DNA of 54,462 nucleotides from Magnetococcales bacterium (GTDB taxonomy: Bacteria > Pseudomonadota > Magnetococcia > Magnetococcales > JADGCL01), in NCBI GenBank assembly GCA_015229005.1, contig JADGCL010000012.1:1-54462 (forward strand). The letters are read 5' to 3'. Below the pieces are notes generated by a model, which did not search any database, was not told the origin of the DNA, and was given only the letters and a program-made list of their open reading frames with translations. The position numbers were made by a program, and so were the translations under genes. Positions 35,575 to 42,584 of the stretch are shown piece after piece. Every line of letters begins with the position of its first letter. Positions within the stretch are counted from its first letter, which is position 1.

Positions 35575-35579
35575 AGCGC

Positions 35580-36809
35580 ATGTCCGATCCCTCCATTCTG
35601 GTCATCAACGCCGGTTCTTCCTCGCTCAAGTTCTCTCTGTTCGAGCCCGGAGAGGGGGATCCCCGGCAGACGCTCCACGGGCAGATCGAAGGAATCGGCG
35701 CCGAGCCGCGTTTTTCCGCCGCCGGAGGCGAGGGGGTCCTGGTCGCCGCTGTCCCCCTGCCGAGTGCGGGCAAGGATCACGAGGCCTGCCTCGGCCATCT
35801 CCTGGAGTGGTTGGCGCCACGGGCGACGGTCGCCGCCGCCGGCCATCGGGTCGTCCACGGGGGCACCCGCTTCCGCCGACCGGTGCGGGTCGATGCCGAG
35901 GTGATCGACTTCCTGGCCGGGCTTTCGCCGCTGGCGCCCCTGCATCAGCCGCACAATCTCGCCGGCCTGCGGGCCATGGAGCGGTTGCATCCGGGGTTGT
36001 TGCAGGTGGCCTGTTTCGACACTGCCTTTCACGCCGACAAACGTCCCGAGGCCGCGATCTTCCCGCTGCCCCGGACGTTGACCGAGGCCGGGATTCGCCG
36101 CTACGGCTTTCATGGCCTCTCCTACGAGTATATCGCCCGGGTCATGCCGACGGTCGATCCCAAGGCGGCGATCGGGCGGGTGGTGGTGGCGCACCTGGGA
36201 AGCGGTGCGAGTATGTGTGCCATGAAAAACGGTCGCGGTGTCGACTCCTCGATGGGATTCACCGCCGCCGACGGCCTGCCCATGGGGACCCGCTGCGGCT
36301 CCCTGGATCCGGGGGTGATCCTCTATCTCGCCTCGACCATGGGGTGGTCCCTTGCCGCGATCGAGAAACTCATCTACCAACAGTCGGGTTTGAAGGGGGT
36401 GTCGGGGATCTCCAACGACATGCGGATCCTCCTCGCCAGCGGTGAGGCCTCGGCGCGGGAGGCGGTGGATCTCTTCGTCTACCGGATCCAGCAGACCCTT
36501 GGGGCCTTGGCCGCCTCCCTGGAGGGGTTGGATGCGGTGGTCTTCACCGCCGGGATCGGCGAACGTTCCGCCGAGATCCGGCGGCGGGTCCTGGCGGGGT
36601 GCCGCTGGTTGGGAATCGAACTCGATGTCGCCGCCAACGCCGCCGGCGGGCCGCGCCTGACGACGCCGGGAAGTCCGGTGGCCGCCTGGGTGATCCCCAC
36701 CAACGAAGAGTTGATGATCGCCCGCCACACCGGCGAGATCGTGGCTGCCGAGGCTGCGGCGGCCCGGGATTTTCCCCCGCCCAAGGATGCGCTACCTCCT
36801 CCTGGATGA
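35580..36809 (+). CDS. ackA: Acetate kinase
   Basis: 409 residues. Makes ATP and acetate from acetyl phosphate, or the reverse. The family motifs are intact: VINAGSSSLKFSLF at the N-terminus, GHRVVHGG, HQPHNLAG, CFDTAFH, YGFHGLSYEYIA, AHLGSGASMCA, and the C-terminal ATP-site FTAGIGERSAEIR with IPTNEELMIAR. It is the last gene of the plus-strand block, with an 80-base gap to the convergent acyltransferase gene. Confidence 0.97.
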   Translation: MSDPSILVINAGSSSLKFSLFEPGEGDPRQTLHGQIEGIGAEPRFSAAGGEGVLVAAVPLPSAGKDHEACLGHLLEWLAPRATVAAAGHRVVHGGTRFRRPVRVDAEVIDFLAGLSPLAPLHQPHNLAGLRAMERLHPGLLQVACFDTAFHADKRPEAAIFPLPRTLTEAGIRRYGFHGLSYEYIARVMPTVDPKAAIGRVVVAHLGSGASMCAMKNGRGVDSSMGFTAADGLPMGTRCGSLDPGVILYLASTMGWSLAAIEKLIYQQSGLKGVSGISNDMRILLASGEASAREAVDLFVYRIQQTLGALAASLEGLDAVVFTAGIGERSAEIRRRVLAGCRWLGIELDVAANAAGGPRLTTPGSPVAAWVIPTNEELMIARHTGEIVAAEAAAARDFPPPKDALPPPG

Positions 36810-36888
36810 GGGAGCGCAATGGTGGAGTCGCAACAGGCGCCGGTGCGCAATCTGGTCGCGACCCGAGCGATCGGCGGGGGCGGTGGTA

Positions 36889-37476
36889 TTACCCCTGCCC
36901 TGTCTCCTCCTGACGCACCCGCGCCTCAAGTTCAAGCACCCGCTGCTGCCTGGCTTTCAGCCGTCGCACCGGGACCCCGGCATAGATGCCCCATGGTTCC
37001 AGACTGCGATTGACCAGCGACAGGCTGCCGATGGAGGCCCCATCCCCCAATTCGCACCCCGGGAGGACGACGCTTCCGGCACCGATGATGACGTGTTTGC
37101 CCAGGACGATCTTGCCGCGATCCCGCTCGACGTAGCGCTGCGGGACCACCTCGTTGGTGAGCGATCCCCCGGAGTAGTCGTCGCTGGAGGAGAAGAGCTT
37201 GACCTGGGGGGCCAGGGTGGTGAACTCCCCGAAGAGGATGCCGTTGGTTCCGCCGATGTAGCAACCGGCCGAAAGGTAGCTGTAGGAACGAAACTCGACC
37301 CCGCCGGTGGCGATCACCACGGTGAAATCGTCAATCCGGACGTTGTCCCACAACACGATGTTCTCGGTGCAGTAAATGCTTGCCCGTTCGTGAATGCGGA
37401 TGTTTCTTCCCAGGCGCCGGAATCCCGCGTCCGCCAACTCCACCTCGGTCAGATACCTTCCTCCCAGATGCGGCAT
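36889..37476 (-). CDS. Hexapeptide-repeat (left-handed beta-helix) acyltransferase
   Basis: 195 residues. The first half has imperfect [LIV]-G-x4 turns (GRNIRIHERASIYCTENIVLWDN, read in segments). The second half is clearer: IVLGKHVIIGAGSVVLPGCELGDGASIGSLS, ending in PWGIYAGVPVRRLKAR. This matches WbbJ/galactoside acetyltransferase-like O-acetyltransferases that modify sugars of surface polysaccharides with acetyl-CoA. The catalytic His is not certain. It lies downstream of a five-hairpin element; the glycosyltransferase and radical SAM genes on the same strand may share a cell-surface theme. Confidence 0.85.
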   Translation of the reverse strand: MPHLGGRYLTEVELADAGFRRLGRNIRIHERASIYCTENIVLWDNVRIDDFTVVIATGGVEFRSYSYLSAGCYIGGTNGILFGEFTTLAPQVKLFSSSDDYSGGSLTNEVVPQRYVERDRGKIVLGKHVIIGAGSVVLPGCELGDGASIGSLSLVNRSLEPWGIYAGVPVRRLKARQQRVLELEARVRQEETGQG

Positions 37477-37521
37477 GGTTCACGACCCTTCCGGATGGGG
37501 GATGATCCGGTCTACCAGTCT

Positions 37522-37666
37522 GTTGAAAAAGTCCATCCATGGACTTTTTCAACCCGGGAAGGCAAAACACAGTTTTGCCTTCCCTCACAAATTCAACGGG
37601 TTACACCATCCCGTTGAATTTGGCCGGCCATCCCTGGCCGGCGCAGCCCGTTTATCAACGGGCTGC
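37522..37666. repeat. five consecutive hairpins (REP/MITE-like element)
   Basis: Five perfect inverted repeats stand back to back. They are GTTGAAAAAGTCCAT/ATGGACTTTTTCAAC (15-base arms, 2-base centre, 37522-37553); GGGAAGGCAAAAC/GTTTTGCCTTCCC (13-base arms, 37556-37584); AAATTCAACGGG/CCCGTTGAATTT (12-base arms, 37589-37621); GCCGGCCA/TGGCCGGC (37623-37642); and GCAGCCCG/CGGGCTGC (37643-37666). Nothing between them is unpaired for more than 9 bases. The right end touches the stop codon of the small membrane gene. A partial copy of the first hairpin lies at 54343-54380. Confidence 0.93.
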
Positions 37667-37929
37667 TACAGCCAACGCCAGCGAACCGGGATCAGCATGA
37701 AGGGGAGTGCCACCGGCCAGAAGAGGAGGGCGAAAACGGTGCAAGTGGCCCCGGCTCCGACGACAAGGACCGACGATTGTCCGGCATGCGCCACCGCTTC
37801 CGACCACTCCGGGAGATGATCGACGAGCCAGTCGGCCACGGAGGTCTCCGGGAGCCAACCCGATTGCCACAGCCGGTCGAAGATCACCATTCCGACCAGG
37901 AGATGCCCAAGGATCACCAGGAATGCCAT
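37666..37929 (-). CDS. Small two-helix membrane protein of unknown function
   Basis: 87 residues. Helix 1 is about 3-19 (VILGHLLVGMVIF) and helix 2 about 60-80 (FALLFWPVALPFMLIP), with a soluble acidic stretch between (WLVDHLPEWSEA). TGGAG precedes the ATG. The TAG stop is the last base pair region of the five-hairpin element. It lies 157 bases after the radical SAM gene on the same strand. I do not recognise the family. Confidence 0.62.
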   Translation of the reverse strand: MAFLVILGHLLVGMVIFDRLWQSGWLPETSVADWLVDHLPEWSEAVAHAGQSSVLVVGAGATCTVFALLFWPVALPFMLIPVRWRWL

Positions 37930-38086
37930 GTTTCCAACTCCAGGATCGAGCCGGCAGGTTGCCGGGGGAGGGGTGATGACGCCGATAGCGAGGCTATTTG
38001 CCCGAACGCAATTATCGGGCCGTCATTTCGGGTCGGGATGCGGATGGGATTCCATCAGCCTGTTTACCGATGGGATGCCGATCGCA

Positions 38087-39823
38087 TCAATTCCCTTTCC
38101 CCCCTGCCGATCCGGGTTCTCCTGTCGCGGCCAGGCACAGCCGTGTCATGGCCAGCCGCCGTTCGGCACTTGCCGTCAGCCGGTACCACAGGTGGTGCGG
38201 GCTGGTGGCTCGTGCCACCAGGGTGGCCACATCGCCGCCGCTCAGCCGGTAGAGCTCCAGGATCCTCCTGTCGAAGTTCCTGAGCAGGGGCAACAACGGG
38301 TCGGCCCGGTACCGTCCGAGGATCCGCTCCCACCCTTCGGTCGCGACGTTTCCCAGGCTGTAGTGATTGGCCGCGAACAGGGTGACTTTCCCATCCGTCC
38401 CGAACATCAGGTCGGTATCGAACGCCTCTGCCGGTACCACCCCATGGTCGACGAAGGCCGCCAACGATTCCCGCTCCGCCACATACTCCGATCGATCCAC
38501 CAAACTCCCGCGCCCCATGGCATCGATGATCGAGCTGAAGAAGGCGATCGGGCGGGTAGGGGCATCTGCCAGGACGAACAGGGCCTCGCGGATGACCGGC
38601 CCCATGCGTCCTGGTATCACCGGATCGGCCTTGGAGTGCGCCGACCAGCCGATGGTCTCCACTCTGAGCCGCCGTCCCCGCGCCGCCAGGGTCCCGATCA
38701 GCCGCGCCACCACCCCCTGGCGGAAGAGGGCCTCGGAAAAATTGAGCCGATTCTGTTTGTGCAGCAGCACCAGTTGGATGCCGGGAAAAGCGACGGAGGC
38801 TTCCACCAGATTGGCGATGTTGGCCACTGCGATCCGCTCTGCCAGGTCTCCTCGACGATCGACGACGATCTCCTGGTGGAACTCGTCGAAACTGACCTGG
38901 AGAAGGATTTGGGCCTTCCGGGATTTTCGCGAACGGGCGAGCAGTGCCGTCGCCAGGCCCTGGAACAGCGCCCGTGCCGCCCCGGGTGTTGTCGCAGTGG
39001 AGCCGTTGAGGAGGATCGCGAAGGTGACCACCGACCCCATTGTTGTCACCGCACGGTGAAAGAGTTCCCGATCCCCCCACAGATCGCCGCCGGTGAACAG
39101 GAGATTGTCCGTGATCCCCCCTGCCAGCCGAAGCATGGCCTCGGTGTCCCAGGTTGCCCGGAGCGGCGGACGCCAGACGAAGAGGCAGTGGCGGCAGCTC
39201 TCGGGGCAGGAATATCGCGGGACTATCGCCAGTTTGGAGAAGCGCCCGCCTCCCTTTTCGAGATTCTGTGGAAGGGCATCCAGCAGCGCCAGCCGCTCCC
39301 GGTCGCTCTCCCCCAGGACCTCGGCCATTCGCCGTTTCTGCCGTGCCTGGAGCCGCCGCCGCCGTTCTCTGGGCGGTGCCGGATACCGCCCCAGCCTCTG
39401 CCAAGATTCCAACGTTTGTGCCACCGCTACTGTCAGGGAATCGTCATTCTTCCCCACGAAGCGGCGCACTGCCTCGCCCCGGGGGTCCTCCTCCGGGCAG
39501 GAGAGCCAATGGCGCAGGTAGCCCTCGACGAAGGAGGCGCCGCTCGTCGCATCCCGCAACAATCCTTCGAGGTAGGCGTGATCGGGGTTGCGCGAAACCG
39601 CGAGGATCGCTCCCCGATGGTCGTCTGCCACTTCGTGGCGCAACCAGAAAAAGGCGAAGAGATAGAGCAGGAGCGGGAGGGGTGGGGGAGGCGACCCCGC
39701 GACCTCCCGGGAGTTGGTCGCCGAGGCCTGAAGTTCGCGATGAAACCGGTTGACTGCCGCCTTGAACCGGCCCTGGTGGTAGGCCAGATAGGGGGCCCGG
39801 AGGGGGTCGTCTTCAGGGTCCAT
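38087..39823 (-). CDS. Radical SAM protein of unknown function
   Basis: 578 residues. The radical SAM cluster motif CPESCRHC (C206-C210-C213, CX3CX2C) is followed by TGGD at about 243, in the place of the GGE motif. Residues 1-195 are a helical extension with no signal peptide. The C-terminal part (FGTDGKVTLFAANHYSLGN, then EGWERIL) resembles a SPASM-like or peptide-modifying layout but has no cysteines for an extra cluster. The gene overlaps the glycosyltransferase gene by 11 bases, so the two are coupled. The substrate is unknown. It is not obviously ArsS, the radical SAM enzyme of arsenosugar clusters. Confidence 0.85.
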   Translation of the reverse strand: MDPEDDPLRAPYLAYHQGRFKAAVNRFHRELQASATNSREVAGSPPPPLPLLLYLFAFFWLRHEVADDHRGAILAVSRNPDHAYLEGLLRDATSGASFVEGYLRHWLSCPEEDPRGEAVRRFVGKNDDSLTVAVAQTLESWQRLGRYPAPPRERRRRLQARQKRRMAEVLGESDRERLALLDALPQNLEKGGGRFSKLAIVPRYSCPESCRHCLFVWRPPLRATWDTEAMLRLAGGITDNLLFTGGDLWGDRELFHRAVTTMGSVVTFAILLNGSTATTPGAARALFQGLATALLARSRKSRKAQILLQVSFDEFHQEIVVDRRGDLAERIAVANIANLVEASVAFPGIQLVLLHKQNRLNFSEALFRQGVVARLIGTLAARGRRLRVETIGWSAHSKADPVIPGRMGPVIREALFVLADAPTRPIAFFSSIIDAMGRGSLVDRSEYVAERESLAAFVDHGVVPAEAFDTDLMFGTDGKVTLFAANHYSLGNVATEGWERILGRYRADPLLPLLRNFDRRILELYRLSGGDVATLVARATSPHHLWYRLTASAERRLAMTRLCLAATGEPGSAGGKGN

Positions 39824-40964
39824 GGGAGAGCCTCTCCGATAGCCTCCGCCCCTGGCAAGAGCGGCTTCCCAGGAACGCGAGGTAGAGCAGGATGGCCGCC
39901 ATCGCGTCGAAAATCCCGAGCCGGGTCAGGGGAGCGAGGAGGCGATCATGGAAGGCCAGGAAGGGCCGGCGCGTCCCCAGCCTCGTCCTGCCCACCCTGA
40001 GATCGAGCCAGAGGAAAACCTGCCAGAGCCCGTGCGAGCGGGCCATTATTCCCAGTCGGTACCACCAGCGGATTCTCTCTCCCGGGGGAAGGCGACCGAC
40101 CGTTGCCGCCAGCCACTTCAGGCACCGGGCGATACGGGTCCGTGGTTCACCCTCTTCCCGGGGTCGACTGCCGCCGACGGGCGAACGGCAGGTTCCTGGC
40201 GATTCCGAGTGCGGACGGAAGATTTCCGGTGATTCCGAGTGCGGACGGTAGATCTCCGGCAACTCCGAAAGGGAGGCCTGCAGACCCGTTGTCGCGCCTA
40301 CGACCACGAGGAGATTGAGGAGAGTCCGCACTTCGTATCCCTCGACCTCGAACCGTCGGGCCGAGGTCACCAGCTCTCCGGGAAGGGTGACCCAGTGACC
40401 CGAGTGCCGGATCTTCTCCCCCAGTCGCAGATCCTCCAGGAAGGGCAACGACTCATCGAATCCTCCGAGTTGGCGGAAGAAGGCGCGGGAGAGGAGGAGC
40501 CCCTGGTCACCATTGGCGCAGAAGGGACGATTCAGCCGACTCTTCCATTCGTGAAAGCGGAGTTGGCGACCAAGCCTCTTGCGGGTGGTGGCGAAGCGCA
40601 GCGGGAAGTGTCCCGCCACCGCCTCACTCCCCAGGCGTACACGCGCCTCGACGAGGGCCGCGACCGCTATGGCCAAAAAATTGGCGACGGCGGGCAGCCC
40701 CGAGTCGGCGTGGAGGAAAAGAAGCTCCTCGCCTCCGGCGACCTTCGCTGCCTGGTTCATCTGCCGCCCCCGTCCGGCGACGGCGACGATCCAGCGGGCG
40801 CCGAAGGCGCGGGCCACTCCCTCGGTACCGTCCCGGGAACCGCCGTCGGCCACCAGAATTTCGACCTCGATTCCTTTCTGGCGCCGAATTTGCTTGAGCA
40901 ACCGGGCCAGGTTATCCTCCTCCTGCAGGGTGGGAATGATGATCGAGAGTCGAAGGGAGTTCAT
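39813..40964 (-). CDS. TIGR04283-type family 2 glycosyltransferase
   Basis: 383 residues. The N-terminal GT-A domain is typical: LSIIIPTLQEEDNLARLL, DGGSRDGT, GRGRQMNQAAK, LLFLHADSGLP, ANGDQGLLLSRAFF. These are the marks of TIGR04283, a family first tied to arsenosugar clusters but also found elsewhere. The C-terminal ~130 residues contain hydrophobic stretches that may touch the membrane. A 10-residue repeat (EIYRPHSESP, EIFRPHSESP) sits in the middle. No clear ribosome site is seen. It overlaps the radical SAM gene. Confidence 0.87.
   Translation of the reverse strand: MNSLRLSIIIPTLQEEDNLARLLKQIRRQKGIEVEILVADGGSRDGTEGVARAFGARWIVAVAGRGRQMNQAAKVAGGEELLFLHADSGLPAVANFLAIAVAALVEARVRLGSEAVAGHFPLRFATTRKRLGRQLRFHEWKSRLNRPFCANGDQGLLLSRAFFRQLGGFDESLPFLEDLRLGEKIRHSGHWVTLPGELVTSARRFEVEGYEVRTLLNLLVVVGATTGLQASLSELPEIYRPHSESPEIFRPHSESPGTCRSPVGGSRPREEGEPRTRIARCLKWLAATVGRLPPGERIRWWYRLGIMARSHGLWQVFLWLDLRVGRTRLGTRRPFLAFHDRLLAPLTRLGIFDAMAAILLYLAFLGSRSCQGRRLSERLSHGP
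40201..40260. repeat. 30-base in-frame tandem duplication in the glycosyltransferase gene
   Basis: Two copies of a 30-base unit (GATTCCGAGTGCGGACGG...) differ at a few positions and encode the decapeptides EIFRPHSESP and EIYRPHSESP. The unit length keeps the frame. Confidence 0.9.
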
Positions 40965-41102
40965 GATCGAGTCGCTCGCAAGGCCTTGCTGTTTCCGTTT
41001 CCCCCGGGATATTGCCGGGGGGTATGGCGTCCGGTCGGGGGGGCCCGCGTTCGGGGGCTTGCCTGACTGATTCCTGCGATCACCCTCCCGTTCTGTCTGC
41101 CC

Positions 41103-41645
41103 ATGCGTCTTTACTCCGGTTCCCTCTCTTCCTCAAGCCACCTCCTGTTGCGGCGCCGGAGCGGGGGGGGTGGCGTTTGCGCATGGCTTGTCACCCTTTT
41201 GGCGGGTCTCCTCCTCTGGGGATCATCTCCCGCCGGAGCCGAAACGGCAACCGCTTCCGAGCCTTCTTCGGAGCGGATCGCGGCGACGGATGGTGGCCGA
41301 ACGGAGACCGCTCGAGAGGGGCGGGACCCGGTCGGGGCACCCTGGGGAAGGCTCGTGGTCATCGCCACCGACGCCTGTCCCTACTGTCGGGCATTCCTGG
41401 CCGAGGTCGCGCCGGTCTACCCGAAAACCCGGATCGGTCGGTCGTTGCCGCTACAGGTGGTCGATCCCTTTCACCCGCCCGAGGATCTTCGGGAGGTTAC
41501 CCGAAGATTCACCACCGTTCCGACTTTCATCGTCGTCTCCCCGGAGGGAAAGGAGATCGATCGCTTCACCGGCTATCGTGGTGAAGAGAGTTTCTGGGGC
41601 AACCTGGAACGCCTCGTCGAAGCGGCCGGTTTCGACCGGCATTGA
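41103..41645 (+). CDS. Exported thioredoxin-fold protein
   Basis: 180 residues. A long basic N-terminus and the hydrophobic stretch LVTLLAGLLLWGSSPAGA form a signal peptide with probable cleavage after AGA. After a linker, the thioredoxin fold has the redox motif DACPYC (CxxC) and the cis-Pro loop TVPTFIVVSPEGKEI. Such proteins reduce or exchange disulphides in the periplasm; SoxW/DsbE-like proteins are the nearest type. It lies 27 bases before ftsY. The ribosome site is weak. Confidence 0.85.
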   Translation: MRLYSGSLSSSSHLLLRRRSGGGGVCAWLVTLLAGLLLWGSSPAGAETATASEPSSERIAATDGGRTETAREGRDPVGAPWGRLVVIATDACPYCRAFLAEVAPVYPKTRIGRSLPLQVVDPFHPPEDLREVTRRFTTVPTFIVVSPEGKEIDRFTGYRGEESFWGNLERLVEAAGFDRH

Positions 41646-41672
41646 GCAACCCGAAGGCCAGAGAGGAGTTCC

Positions 41673-42584
41673 ATGTCTTTTTTCAAGCGCCTCAAGGAGG
41701 GTTTGAGCAAGACCCGTCAGGGATTCACGGAGCGGTTGGGCGGTCTCATCCGGGGACGGGCGATCGACGAGGGACTGCTTGCCGAGCTGGAGGACCTCAT
41801 GATCACCTCCGACTTCGGTGTGGCTACTGCCCAGGCCCTTCTGAAGGAGGCCACAGGTCGGGTCAAACGCCAGCCTCAGGCTGATGCCGATACGCTGCGC
41901 CAGGCCCTTCGGGAGGTGGTCACCGAACGCCTTCAGGGAGGGGAAGCCCTGACCTGGGAGAGCGTCGAAAGGCCGCATGTGATCCTCGTGGTCGGGGTAA
42001 ACGGGGTGGGCAAGACCACCACCATCGGCAAGCTTGCGAATCTTTTGCGGACGAAAGGGAAATCGGTGATCCTTGCGGCGGGTGACACCTTCCGGGCGGC
42101 CGCCGTCGAGCAGCTTGGCATTTGGGGCAAACGCGCCGGTTCTTCGGTTATCTCCCAGGGAGAGGGGGCCGACAGCGCCTCGGTGATTTACGATGCTCTC
42201 GCCTCCGCCCGGGCCAAAGGGGTAGACTTCCTTATCGCCGATACCGCCGGGCGTCTGCACACCAAGAGCAACCTCATGGAGGAGCTGAAGAAGATCCGCC
42301 GGGTTCTGGGGCGATTGGATCCTTTGGCCCCCCATGATGTCTGGCTGGTTCTCGACGCCACCACCGGACAAAACGCCCTCAGCCAGGTGCGTCAGTTTCA
42401 CCAGGATCTGCAATTGACCGGGCTTATTGTCACCAAACTCGACGGCACTGCCAAGGGTGGTGTCGTCGTCGGCATCCATGAAACCTTCGGTATCCCCATC
42501 CGCTTTCTCGGGATGGGCGAAGGTCTCGACGACCTCAGGCCTTTTGAAGCCAAGGCCTTTGCGGAGGCTCTGTTCGACCTATGA
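41673..42584 (+). CDS. ftsY: Signal recognition particle receptor FtsY
   Basis: 303 residues: N and G domains only, without the acidic A domain. GTPase motifs are complete: GVNGVGKTTTIGKLA, AGDTFRAAAVEQL, DTAGRLHTKSNLMEELKK, TKLDGTAKGG. The N-terminal amphipathic helix (FFKRLKEGLSK) probably binds membrane. FtsY docks ribosomes carrying SRP at the SecYEG channel. AGAGAGGAG precedes the ATG. The stop overlaps the start of the transglycosylase gene (ATGA). Confidence 0.97.
   Translation: MSFFKRLKEGLSKTRQGFTERLGGLIRGRAIDEGLLAELEDLMITSDFGVATAQALLKEATGRVKRQPQADADTLRQALREVVTERLQGGEALTWESVERPHVILVVGVNGVGKTTTIGKLANLLRTKGKSVILAAGDTFRAAAVEQLGIWGKRAGSSVISQGEGADSASVIYDALASARAKGVDFLIADTAGRLHTKSNLMEELKKIRRVLGRLDPLAPHDVWLVLDATTGQNALSQVRQFHQDLQLTGLIVTKLDGTAKGGVVVGIHETFGIPIRFLGMGEGLDDLRPFEAKAFAEALFDL

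Noticed and set aside
38087-40964. Arsenosugar biosynthesis cluster
   Set aside because: Only the TIGR04283 transferase fits. The radical SAM protein does not look like ArsS, and no arsM-type methyltransferase is present.
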